A DNA stretch of 64,000 bases from Azadirachta indica (taxonomy: Eukaryota > Streptophyta > Magnoliopsida > Sapindales > Meliaceae): contig CM040445.1 of NCBI GenBank assembly GCA_022749755.1, positions 15,273,182 to 15,337,181 of the forward strand. Reading direction: 5' to 3'. This document shows positions 23,646 through 42,304 of the stretch, piece by piece. The position numbers and the translations under genes were made by a program. Positions within the stretch are counted from its first letter, which is position 1, and every line of letters starts with the position of its first letter. The notes beneath the pieces are model-generated. The model was not told the origin of the DNA, made no database searches, and was given only the letters and a program-made list of their open reading frames with translations.

Positions 23646-26160
23646 TTCTGCTCTCCCTTCTAGGGAAAACAAACACTAACCAAATTCTACAACAGATATG
23701 TCTCCCTTTGATTCAATTCTCAACATCAAAAACCTCAAGGGAGCAATTTCCATGAATCTAAAATTTAAAAAGTAATTTTGACTATCAGAACTGAAAAAAC
23801 TCTAATTTATCAGACCAGTAATCCACTACGGTACCATGAAAACCTCAAAAGAATTAAATTTACAAAACTTAGAGCTAAATTTTCTTTTCTGCTAATATCA
23901 TCAATAGACAATTTTCTGATACCAGCCAACAATGTTCAACTCCAAACAGAATGTTGGCCCCCCAAAACGCAGTCGCATTTATCAATTGCAGAAAGAAACC
24001 TCCCAAATGTAGGAGAATTATTAATCACAAAAGCAAAGCGAAGCAACATATGAAAAAGTTAAACGAAAGAAACCAGTGCTAGCTTCCTCAGTCTATAAAC
24101 TTCAGACCATTAATCAGAACCCTCGTCACAAGCTAGCAACAAAAAACTCCCATTTGTAAACAGACGTCAGAAATCCAAACTCTACCCAATTCAAAGCAAC
24201 CTATGTACTACCAAACCCATCAATGAACAGAACCCGATTTCCTGGGAAGAATAAAAAAAAAGCACAAACGCACGCACGCACCCACACTTTGTATGTCCAA
24301 ATTTCAAGCTAAACTCAACTCAAAGCAACTAGTTTACGGCAAACACAGCATTAACACCTACTTTTGCAGAAGTTGCCGACATCTAAGCTATACCCAACCA
24401 AGAGCAGCCTCAGAATTGCAAAACCCATGACTGGAACTGCCTCATTTTACCAAAAGGAAGCTCCCAGAAATGAAAGAAAAAAAATAAAAGACAAGAAAGA
24501 AGAAAAACGGTTCCTTTAAACTGCTTTAGATTTGTTGAAAAGCGAAGCTCAACTTTGAGAATATACAGAGCAGCAACTAAACTGATGAACCTAACTTTGA
24601 AAGAAGTTTATTGTTGAATCTTGTAGGTGGATTGGATTCCAATGAAGAATAAGACCCGCTGCTTTGTTATCTACACAACCCACACCTTGCACCTCCTAAT
24701 TTCTATTTATTTTTTTAACAGCCCTGAAAATTATAATATTTAATATTTTTTTTTTGTGAATTTTTATATTAATTAATAACAAATTTCAACTTAATCATAT
24801 CCTAATCAATTAAGTATATCATATTAAAATTATTACTATTATTATTTCTTAAACTAAATTTTTTAGGTAATAAAATGTATATATTTTTAATTCCTATGGA
24901 CTTCTAGTCTTGAAGAAAGTCAAAAGGTAGAATTTATAAAATGATTGGGAAAATCTTTCGTTTTATTACATAAAATATGACCGAATCCTATTATTATTTT
25001 ATTTTAACATTTTTAAAATTGAAATGATATGATTATAGATTATACACCAATTTAATATTAAATAAAAAATATTTTCTTTTTTTGGAAAAAAAGATTTTCG
25101 ATATGAAAGGAGTTGATCTATCAATACGTATACACTGATGTCTATGTCATGCGGCTACCTACAAATCTCAATTATTTTTTAATGTTTTAATTTAATTTTT
25201 GGTGGGAAAGAGGAGAACATGAATGAGTATCATTACAGAGTGTTAAACCCTAAACCCACCTTTAAGTTTACCCATCTAAAACCCTAATCTCAATTATTTA
25301 ATGTTTTGGTTTGGGCGGGATCTCATCATCTCACATCAGCATTTAATGCCATGGAGCTACTTCTTTGTTGCCTTTTGGAGCTTGGCTTTTGTTTTGCCTT
25401 TTATCTTTTTCAAAAAGCAACAACAAAGCATGTGGGTTTGAAAAGCACTTCCTGCCTACAAGCAAATTAAGAATAAGATATGAGACCCCTTTGATTTAAT
25501 CGCCCTTGCCTTGGACTTGGATTTGATCACAAGTTTCTTTTTGGGTTGGTTATTCAGGAAGAATCTACTTCTTCAGCAATCAATTATCATTGAGTTTATA
25601 ATTGCAAGTACTTTCACTTGACAGACGTCATGACAGGATAATAACTCGTGTCTTCTTCTTATCATCCTCTTGCTAGCATGGATAAGCACCTTTTGGCCAA
25701 AATTAAAAAAAAAATGATGTTTGAATATCACTTGTTAATTGTGAATGAAAGAAAACAAAAACAAAAACAAAAAACAAAGTTGTTTTCAACTCTCACAATC
25801 ATCAAACTGTTTTGATTTGGTGAGGCATGTCTGTTGCGCTTGATGATGGCTTTCTATCACCAACCTTTAATTTATTTATTTTTTGTTTTATTTTGTAAAA
25901 TGATTTCCAAAATTAATATCTGAACTGTATCCAAGAAACATATGCAGCACATAAGCTATCTCTAAACTAAATCTGCAGGTTTATCTATGAAATTCCAACT
26001 CAACAGAAGAAGAAAATGGAACTATTCATTCGCTATGTACATACAAACACAACACCAAATGCTCACTCTTTCATAATTTCATTCATCTTTCAATTACGAG
26101 TTTTTACACATTCCCGGTCACAGACAAGCTTTTAGATGTTGCGAGAATGGAATGAATAAT
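23646..26160. other. POLAR-like leader region and intergenic DNA
   Basis: From 23646 to about 24670 the sequence is less AT-rich and probably contains the untranslated first exon and leader intron of the POLAR-like gene. From 24700 to 26160 it is AT-rich, with a telobox-like AAACCCTAA pair at 25235-25290, which could lie in the promoter. No coding exon is recognised. Confidence 0.5.
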
Positions 26161-26319
26161 AGAATTATGAGGGTGTGTACTGTCCCGTGCCACCAAAACG
26201 CAAGCGGAATCGCCGAAGCTGCACAAAGCCGGAATACATCAAATTTCCAGCACGTGACAGTACACTGCCCTTAATACAAAATATAGAGAACAAGTCAGGA
26301 TTATACAGGGAGTACCATG

Positions 26320-28744
26320 CTAATCCAAGGAGTTCATCAGATCTTCGAAATTGAAAACCAGCCAATCTGCTTTTTCTGCAACAGTCTCTCGAAGTTGTAC
26401 ACCAGCATAGCAAATAAACATGTCGGCACCTTCTGGTTGACGTGCCTACATAAGAAAAAACGAAAACTATTTTCGAAAAGCAACTCTGTCATAACTTCAC
26501 TTCACATTTAGAAGTTCAGATTAGTTCACTTACCTCAAGATCTGTAGCTCCATCCCCAATCATGACAAGTGCCTTGTATCCACAAGCCTAAAAGAACAGT
26601 ATAATTAATTTTTCTAGGAACAAATTCAGCAATCGAACATGAACCAAATGGCTATGAGACTCACCTTCCTAACTTGTTGCACTGCCTTGGCTTTTCCTCC
26701 ACTCCTTGAAGTAGGTTCATTGGCATCGAAACCCAGAAACTCCCCAGAACTCTTAAACAGCAGTTGATTGGCAAAGATATTTTCATGTGGAATACCAAGG
26801 ATTGATGCAACAGGCTTCAAAGGAAAATGCTTAATTATTATACTATAAATTGAATCTTCAATCAGTCAGGTGCTCTATAGCAGACATTATCTATCAGCAA
26901 AAAGAAAAATTAAATAGCAATAATCATTGGTCCGTCGTACTGAACAATTATGCCCATGGCAACGGAAGGTATTTATTACAACTGTGCCCCCACTAAACAA
27001 AGCGCTACATGAGTCTCTTTAGTGCGATATTTTTCCAAAACAATGAAAACCGAGGTAGCTTTAGAATGATCATAATGGAATATTTACAAATTTCATGAAC
27101 AAACCATATTTCTGTTACTTTTGAACATTCTGCACTCTTCCGTGGTTGCAGGTCATGAAATCATGAAGCTCTTGACAATATGCTGCAGTCAATTTTAAAG
27201 CCTCTACCAGTCTCAGAAGTTTTAAGATGTTGCCTGATTTACACTATCTTCAGTAGAGCAGCTTTGCCAATACAATAACTAAATGTTATTGCAGAGCATA
27301 GGTTTGAGTCCAAACGTTTAAGAACCATTATCCAATATCAAGAAGTTAGTGGGACTGACTTTCTAGAAGTTGAAAATTAATTGAAATTACTTAGAAAAAT
27401 AAATGAAAATTCAGATTATCACTTATATAAACAAAGAAAAGGAGTAAACCGCAGTTCCATTATCAGCAAGATACATTGATCATTTGACGAAAGCCTCCAG
27501 AGATCAGAAAAACATTTTTATTGTTAGCCTTCAGCTTCTTGACCAACTCATCTATGCCAGGTGAAAGCCTGAAGATTGAAAAGGAGAGATAATTAAGATT
27601 TATATCAATCACTTCTATGAATTAATTTCACTCATTATGTTGCCAAAAAGAGAGAAAGAAAACCAAACAAAATGGCATCAAATATGACCACTGTAAAGAT
27701 ACGTTTTTCATCAATGTTTTAGAACAGATCACCTATTGCAGTGTTATGTTACTAGTTCTAACTCCCCAAATCCAACCAACCAACTCTCCCACCCCCTCTT
27801 CCTTCAGAATAAAAATAGTCAGAAAATGAGCGAAGAAAGAAGAAAGAAGCAAGAAGTAGAGCAGCTGACTACAATATGAGCAATTATACCTTGGGGGCCT
27901 CTTCTCTAGAAAGTCCTGGACTTGGGACAATGAAGGCTTGAACAAAGATAGTCTGGCAGCCAAGGCCTCCTCAAAAGGAACAGAACCCCCCATTGCCCTG
28001 CAAAATGCAAAAGTGAATAAGCAAGAGCATCTGAGAACATCAAACATGAATTATTTTCAGTGAACAACCAACCTAGCAGTCCATTCAGCAACAGCCTTCC
28101 CTCCTCCACAAAATTCTGCGAGTTCATCAATGCCCTCATCTACACATACTGTGCTATCCACATCGAAGCACACGGCATCCGCATTTCTCCACAGCTCAAG
28201 AACCTCTATAAATTTAAGAAAGCATTCATCAAGCATAGCAATAATATCCTACAACATCAACCACAACAAACCAAACTTGAAACCTAGACAAATCATCACC
28301 ATTTAAGTGAATGAGAATCTGTATCATAATTTTGAATGCCAAACATTCAGACAAACCATTCGGAATTATCATGTCCTTAACATTACTTAAAAGACTCAAC
28401 TTATCTAGTTTCTTTGATTCAAGTGTGCTCACTGAAAAGTAATTTTTAATTCAACCAAACATTGATTAATTGAAATGTATAAAAGGCAGTTAAAATTTTA
28501 TGAGGAACAGATGATAACCTTTGGATGGTGATGTGTTATTGAAGCGGCCCAATGTTGAGGCTTCTAATGGTTGGACTGAAGCAGGAACTGGATTGAATGA
28601 TTTAGGATGTTTCAACATCCAAACTTGACTTCTACACCAGTTTTTCCTCAATTGCAATGAAAATGTTGGAATAAACAGAGAATGCTGCTGCTTGTAATGA
28701 ACACAAATCGGGGTGATGATCTGCGAACTCACCAACCCTTCCAT
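26320..28744 (-). CDS. PSP1: Phosphoserine phosphatase, chloroplastic
   Basis: Seven exons (28744-28519, 28205-28073, 27997-27890, 27568-27475, 26814-26665, 26587-26534, 26445-26320) join in frame to 296 residues, the length expected for the plant enzyme. It hydrolyses 3-phosphoserine to serine, the last step of the phosphorylated serine pathway in plastids. The first 65 or so residues look like a transit peptide. The HAD motifs are complete: motif I DVDST at 90-94 (aspartates 90 and 92), motif II serine in LISGGF (S179), lysine in GGKAKA (K228) and motif III GDGATD at 248-253. The start is the ATG at 28744, nine bases after an acceptor (GCAG at 28753), which implies a leader intron back to a donor near 29391. 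All catalytic residues are present, so the product should be active. Confidence 0.95.
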
Positions 28745-29540
28745 CAAATTATCTGCTTCCCATAAAATAAGAGGGGGAAAAAAGATTGAGCAAGAAAATC
28801 ATCTAAATACAAATGATCTAATGCCACTACCCAAATAGAAAAAAATCACAAAAAATATTCCAATAACCACGTCCGCCAATACAAAAAATAAATAAATAAC
28901 TAATAATCCAACTATTAAGGAATAAATATAAATATAAAAAATCATAGAACTGAAAACAGCTTAATTTGGTTATAGAAAAAGTAATTGAAACCATGCAATC
29001 AGAAGGTATGAAATAAGAAACAACTTGTCGAAAAACAAGTAAACCCACTACTCAATCATAACTTACACTTTCAATAGATCTATGAGGAATGTTATAATCA
29101 ACAAAACACAAACACCCTTTGTTCGGCAGTCGAGAAAATAAATTATAAAGAAGAAAAAGTAAGTTTAACAAATATATATGTATTTTCAGATATTTCAGGC
29201 CCAACCCAACCCAGAATCAATTTCAATTGGATTTTCTGATTTGCAATTTCTTCGAAACAAAGAATTAAAAGAGAAACAAATTTCCATACGCAAGAGAAAA
29301 TAAAGCTGAAATGAAAAAGAAGAAAGAAAATGAGAAACAAAACTACATAAGAATTAAGTTAAAAAGACACAAAATTGTTATTACAACTTACAACGTTTGT
29401 TCAAGCTGATTCTGATTCAAGGTTTGGATCGAAATGTTGTCCTTTCCTGTCTTCCTAGATCTGTGTCTGCTACCTTCTGTTTCCCCCTCGCAACTGATGA
29501 CTTCGCTGTTGCTTCCTGCTCCCATGCTTTTGGTTGGTGA
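28745..29540 (-). other. PSP untranslated leader exon and intron
   Basis: The minus strand has a GC-richer stretch at about 29535-29392 ending in a donor TT/GTAAGT (29391-29386). A matching acceptor is at 28753. The AT-rich DNA between is best read as a leader intron of about 640 bases. The exact transcription start is not visible. Confidence 0.6.
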
Positions 29541-29640
29541 AGTAAAAATAAATGGTTAATAACATTTTTATCCCTAACATTTATCAAAACAACAAATTAG
29601 ACATAGCTTTTTCTATTTTAACAGTCACGTCTCTAGCAGT

Positions 29641-30213
29641 TAGGCATGACAAATTGTGTACATGAACCGTATTTGTATCATGTTATTAGTAGACATAATA
29701 AAAATTTTAGTCAACACAAATTCAATTCGTTTATTAATCATTTCAAAAATTCAAATATAAATATGACTCGTTTATTAATCGTATCTAAAAAATCATATTG
29801 ATATCATAACACAATTTATTTAAATATGATTATTTGTTTATAGGTGATTATTTATTTATATACAATTAAATAAAATTGGGATTTTAACTTTTATTTTTTA
29901 TTTTTTGGTATTTTTTATATTTATATATTGAATTATTTGGATATTAAGTTTAGGTAGAGTAATGTAAATATTTTTTATTTTAAATGCTCTATAGATATAA
30001 TAAAAGTTAATAATAATTTTAAATGAGTCGTAAATGTATTTTGAATGAATAAATAAATTAAAAAGATTAAACACGAATATAACACGATTATTAAATAAGT
30101 GATATAAGTACAACATGATTATTATTTGTGTCAATTTTTTTAAAACTTAAATCCATTTAATTGCATTGAATTTATGTCAAGTAATCGTATAATAACCCAA
30201 ATTGTCAGCCCTA
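29641..30213. mobile_element. hAT-type non-autonomous element (MITE-like)
   Basis: The left end TAGGCATGACAAATTGTG and the reverse complement of the right end, TAGGGCTGACAATTTGGG, form imperfect terminal inverted repeats of a kind common in plant hAT elements. The inside is AT-rich with CACGATTATTAAAT-type motifs on both arms. I cannot find a convincing 8-bp target duplication, so the ends may have drifted. Confidence 0.55.
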
Positions 30214-36861
<6,648 letters not shown>

Positions 36862-37493
36862 GAATGAACAGTTTTGATCGGCTTGTTAGAAAGTGTAGAT
36901 TTTTAATTTAATTTGTTTTCCTCTTTACTGAAAAGCATTTTTCTTAAGACAATAAGGGCTCAATTTCTACTAGAATCCAGGGACACGATAAATGCAAGGG
37001 AGAAATTATTTCTACTTTGGATTCATTGAGGCTACTTTATTATATTTTATACGTGAACTTTATCTTGATGCTATGTGCAAAGTGGTGAGATGAAGCAAAG
37101 ATTTTATGCATATTTCACAATTGAAACTTTTTCATTGAATGCCCATCATCAATGTGGTAAGTGGGCTCAGAGTGGCAAAAAATGGACCCATAAACAGTTC
37201 TCTCCAGTTATATTCTTTACCATATTATACACTCCAATCAAATTCAATTGCTATATATGCAGTCTCCAGCAATAGAATCCAAGTACACAGAAGATCAATA
37301 AGAAGAAAAACAGGTACTGCACTTTTCCTTCATATTCTAATTTTTATTTTCTCATTTTCTAGGAATTAATAAAACCAGATTATGTTAGTTTGGTTCTGTT
37401 AAATTTATGATTCTTCAAGGTTTTCTTTTTGTTCTATAATTTAGCTTGTAATGTAGTCAATAGTCTGCACAACATTTCTAAATTTGGACAACA

Positions 37494-38175
37494 GATCGAA
37501 GGAACAGAGCATTTCAATTGGTTCATAGTTGGGAATCTACCAATTCTGATGTACGTCCCTGATTTCATCACAAATATTGAAGAAACTGAGCTCCTGAACA
37601 ATGTGGCTATCCATTCCCTTGTTTACATATATACGCACATATTGTTTTCTTTACCTTTGTCTTAGTTCTCTTGATAATTTAACTGTTTTATGCTCATAGG
37701 TATATGGAGCTCCTTTGTCAAAGTGGAAGTCTTTGAAACATAGGAGATGACAAAATTGCTGTATGTTATATATATATATATATATATATATATTTCAAAT
37801 TGGTATTCTCTCTCTTCTTCTTGATTGTGTCCTTCGTATCAATGATAGCAATGAGACTGCTGATAATAACAGGTGGTGTTGTTCATGAAAAGGGTCTTTT
37901 GCTGCAAGATTGCACATATTGTGTTGAAGCTTAAGACGATCTTGGTTATTTCTTGTGTTCATGCTAGTGAAACTTGTACCTATCTAGTGTTATTTTCATA
38001 GGTTTAAGAGTAATGATCTAGTGGGTGAAGTTTTGCATCTTATGGCGCCACACTGCCATGTGATGCTATTTGGTTAATCCACAGATTCGACTCCATTCAC
38101 GAGACACTGCAAAATCTTGTCACGTGCATAGTTGTGCTCTATAAGATGAATGATGTCCCCCACCAGAACATTTCT
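37494..38175 (+). pseudogene. ALKBH6-like dioxygenase pseudogene
   Basis: Four pieces resemble exons of plant alkB homologue 6. Exon A (37494-37602, FIVGNLPILMYVPDFITN) ends at a GT donor. Exon B (37700-37750, VYGAPLSKWKSLKHRR) then meets TGA where the family continues. Exon C (37873-37920, GGVVHEKGLLLQD) follows an AG acceptor. Exon D (38085-38175, HETLQNLVTC and LYKMNDVPHQN) ends at GTAAG. The middle that carries the iron-binding histidine and aspartate is missing and the donor after exon B is gone, so it cannot make an active 2-oxoglutarate/Fe(II) dioxygenase. It lies 630 bases after GluRS in the same orientation. I infer a decayed gene or partial gene duplicate. Confidence 0.72.
37766..37793. 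repeat. AT dinucleotide microsatellite
   Basis: An uninterrupted TA repeat lies in what would be the intron after ALKBH6-like exon B. Confidence 0.9.
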
Positions 38176-38789
38176 GTAAGTTTAAAAATATGTTTATCTT
38201 GCTTCTTTATTGCAATGTGAAACTTTATACTTTTATCCACTCAGGATATTGTCCATCTTGCTCATGTCGTATAATAGAATAGTATCTAGTAAACCTCAAA
38301 TTTGATTAACACTCTGTCCAAACACTCCATACTGCTATCAATAAAATTATTTGCTTAATATAAGTAGTTTTTGAGAGATGCCAAGGTTTGTGATTAATAT
38401 TTTGTGAATAACTTTTCTAGTGTAATTAATCATAAGATGCTATGAATTACTGCCCATTGATTAAGTAGTCATTACATTATGCTGTGGCATGCTGATATTG
38501 CACCAAATAAGAAGAATAGAAAGGGGACAAAACTTAGAGAGAAAGCGGAGAGAACTAGAAGAATTTAGAAGAGAAATATCAAAACTTTGTTCAGTAATCT
38601 CAAAAAATCTTCGAGTTTACCTTTGAACTAAACATAAAGCCCTTTTATAGTAGCCAAACCCTAAACAGATGAGGAAATATAAATTTATTCCCTATTAAGA
38701 AAGTCATCATATTTGTGAGTTCATTTGAAAAAGGCTGATGAAAAGATTCATTAACAGAAGGGAAAAGGCTGCTGGATAGCAGCACAACA

Positions 38790-39300
38790 TGACAACAAGA
38801 ATTTTCAACAGGTTGCAGAAAGAGATCACCCTGGGAGGAATTGTGCAATAATGCCAGCAAGTTATACTCTATGAGGTTGATGACAAAGAGAGGACACATA
38901 TGTTTGATTTGGCAATCAAATCGTGGGACTGTGGGGCATGTAGTGTTACTAGCGTTCCATGTAATCATGTTCCGCCATGCATAATGCAGAATAGTGCAGA
39001 TATTTTGCGACTTTGTAAATGAATACTTTGAAGAAGGAAACATATCTCAGGGCATATAGAGGCATGAATCATCCATTGGCTGATAAAGGCATGTGGCCTT
39101 ATGTGCAATCTCTGCCTATAATTAGGACATCTGGTAGGCCTAAGCTGAACAGAAGCAGAGAGGCTAATAAAGTATGCATACATAGAAGGAGGGATGCCTT
39201 AAAATGTAGTGTGTGAGGGCAGTATGGGCATAAGAAGAAGAGGGGAGCGGGGGTGTTGGTTTGGTGGGGTGTGGTGGTGGGGGAAGGGTGTGGCGTCCGG
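38790..39300 (+). pseudogene. MULE (MuDR-type) transposase C-terminal fragment
   Basis: The plus strand reads the SWIM zinc finger of Mutator-like transposases (YEVDDKERTHMFDLAIKSWD, then CSVTSVPCNHVPPCIMQ). After a stop and frameshift near 39018 the downstream part follows (TYLRAYRGMNHPLADKGMW, then SGRPKLNRSREAN). A CCHC knuckle would begin at KCSV, but its second cysteine codon is now TGA (39215-39217), followed by GQYGHKKK. The N-terminal and catalytic parts are absent, so this is a fragment. Sequence at 39460-39800 may be its decayed tail. Confidence 0.75.
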
Positions 39301-42300
39301 TCCTCAGTTAACCCAGCTAATGTGAACAAAATGACAAGACATTATAAGGTAGTGCATTTTTGCTTTTTTGTGGATTATTTTGCAATCTGATGATATTGTT
39401 TAAATTTATGAGCTTCTTTTACTTGACGAACAAAATCATGTCAGGGCTATGTATGCACAGACAGCAAGGACAAATGAAGAGGGCCCAGGTCAAGGATTCG
39501 TTGTTGTTTACTTAAACTTCAAACTTAATTTTTGAATGATATGTATTTTGACAGTTTGCATACATAGCAAATATATCAGAAGTAATAGATACACAGCCAC
39601 AGGCAAGAAATTAGCCACAACAACCACTAATTACCAATCGAGGTAGCACTTCAAGGTCAAAGAGGGTGGCATCATGACAGGCTTGGAGTTCAAGATAAAA
39701 GAGTTATAGCATCTGGATGAATAAAGCTGCCAGGTTTGGTGCCAATGAGAACCTCAGGTTGGGGGAAAGCAACAATGCAATACACTGATAAGGTAATGTA
39801 GTGAGTGTTTTTTAATGACTCAAACTGACAAGGTAATTGCTTGCATGTAATTTTAAAGTTTGTATTTATAATATGCAGGAGAAATGATCGAAAAAAATCT
39901 AAAAAGTGACAGCCCCAATAGCAACGGTTAATGTAGTTAAATTTTTGTGAATGGAAATCGTGATTTTTTAAGGAATATAACTTTCAGATACCACACGAAT
40001 ACAGTACCATTGCAGTGCCCAATTTTTGTTGTTGTTATTTTGTATCTATAATATGCACTGCAATTAGTTTGTATGACACAATCTAAGTTGACATCTTTAT
40101 TTTTCTGTCCTTTTTTATATTTATTTGATCGATATGTTGCTAGGTGTTGTTGGAGTTAATTTGGACTTAATTTGATAGTTAGACTGTTGAATGATAGATT
40201 GATTTGTACCTTATAAAATTGTTGATATGAGGTACGAAATCATATATATTGAGAATACTAGTGCATTATATGAGCTGGTGTGTTACATAGAAACATAAAT
40301 GATATTATTTGCTTGGAATCCTTAATAGTAGAATTATCATATGATCAGCTGCATGATTATGATGTGGAGGAGCTTGTTGTAGCCTGGTGCATCTCTTTTA
40401 ATTTTCTTTGCAAATGGAACCGTGAACTTCTCTTGATGGAATTGCTGGATAGGTTTTCCAATTTTGTGTTGCCTTCCATGTATCTATATAATAGGGTTAT
40501 ACTCTTCTATAATAGGCATCCACCACTTGTAGAATGAACATCTATCTCTATTCTTTGGACAACGTTAATAGTATAATTTGTGTGGGTTGTTTGATGATTT
40601 TCAAATTCTCACACGTGCTCTCATGCTACAGTCACATATTTAGATATAAAACTGACATACCACCATTGATTTTATTTGATTTTCAAATAGTATAAATATA
40701 AGAGTTAATTTTGTCTTTTCAAATACATTAATTATATAGATATAGTTATTTTTGTCTTTGCACGTACAATGATGACTACACTAAAGATAAATATATAATT
40801 TTGCCCAACTCTATTAATTTTAATGATGATGATTTGTCGTAAAATAGAATGGTGTTGATAATTGATCAAAAATTTTGGTTATTTCTAAAAGTTGTCAGTA
40901 AATATAAGTTTGAAAATAACCAAAATAAAACTAATTAAAATGGAAGTCAAGGGTTCATGCATCTTTGCCGCTTGAACTTTGCTTTTACAATGATCTTTTG
41001 AGTGATTAAGCTACAAAATCTATCTCAAATTTGGAAAATTAAATAATTACCATTGGCAAAAAGGACATTATATTATATTCATATATTCTCTATCATCTTC
41101 TTTTTCTTCTCTTCTCTATCAAATTAATATGTTAATTAATGCGCCAAGTTTTAGCCTTAAAAAGTACCTATTTTTTAAGTAAACTTATGAGGATGAGTAA
41201 ATGTTGATCAATCATAGGTGACACTTTACCTAAAGCACATATTTTTTTTCTTTTTTTTAATTCATAAGTTTATGAAAAGTATTAACTTGTCTTAGTACTA
41301 TATTTTTTATGCACTTTTGTGAATACACTTGTAATAGGTGTGATTAAATTTAATATTAATTACTAATGCACCAGAATGTGTAATACAATAATTTTTAATA
41401 TATTTAAGTTATTATTTAGCGATGGAATAATTTTGAACATATTTAAGACATTATTTAATACTACTAATTTTACTTTAATTTTTAAAGTAAAACTAACAAA
41501 TGTTTACTAAAACAAACTTTTAATGAAATTTTAACATTTCTTACAATAATATTTAGCATCTTATACTTGTATTGTGGACAATTGTGATTTCAAAACTGTA
41601 AGAACAATAATATAAGATCAACCTTAGTAATCTCAACAGTCAACACCTACTGCACAATTGATGGAAACGGTCATTGTTGATTGTAGGGCTCTAAAACCCT
41701 AAACAAGTTGCAAATAATGACAACCTAATTTTATCTCCTCCCTAGTTTTTGCTATATTATAGACTCTTCATATCATAATGAAATTGCATAGGCTTATTTG
41801 TCCTCTCACAAAGATCCATCTCTGGCTACATATCAATCAAAAGCTTTCTTATATATCATTTACCTCATCCAACAAGAAAATTAATATTATTTCTTAATTT
41901 CTTGTATCATAAGGTAATAAAAGCTGTGTAGCTTTCCATTTTAATTTCATGCTTACACTCTAGCTTTGCTACCTGCTCTCACTTTACCTTCTCTTCCTAC
42001 TCTCTCCACATTCTCTAACAAAACCAGCAGCTTCTCATTATTATTTATTGTCTTACCAAACCAAATACAAACAACACAACCATTTTATTATATAGTACTC
42101 TTTCCCAATGATATTATTCTCTTTTCATGTTCTACACTCAACCACCCATTAATATTAATAATATACCCATCAAATTAACTTGAATAAAACCATTCATATT
42201 ATACAAATTAATTTTAATTAATTAATGGAAGTAATAAGAGCTTGATCATAAGCATTGTTAGTCAAAAAGTACTAGAGAACTGATCATCATCACCAAGGGA

Positions 42301-42304
42301 TATC
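39301..42304. other. Intergenic, no gene recognised; RBOH upstream region
   Basis: The first 500 bases may continue the transposase relic. An open frame at 40280-40537 has no domain that I recognise. From 40550 to 41900 the DNA is AT-rich. From about 41940 the sequence turns C-rich on the plus strand (CTCACTTTACCTTCTCTTCC) and probably contains the RBOH promoter and leader; the exact start is not visible. Confidence 0.5.

Noticed and set aside
25235..25290. Telomere-like repeats (AAACCCTAAACCC)
   Set aside because: Only two or three short copies occur; such teloboxes are common in plant promoters and do not indicate an interstitial telomere.
27733..28139. Open frames longer than the PSP exons they contain
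   Set aside because: They are PSP exons read through into introns or in the wrong frame; the exon borders with GT/AG fit the enzyme family exactly.
37766..37793. TA repeat as a possible structural element
   Set aside because: It is a simple microsatellite with no conserved flanking structure.
38510..38780. Possible solo LTR on the minus strand (TATA-like CTATAAAAGGGC on the reverse strand near 38645)
   Set aside because: I could not find TG/CA ends, a partner or a target duplication, so it stays unassigned.
40280..40537. An 85-codon open frame
   Set aside because: No domain, no splice context and no resemblance to a protein family; likely chance or a transposon tail.
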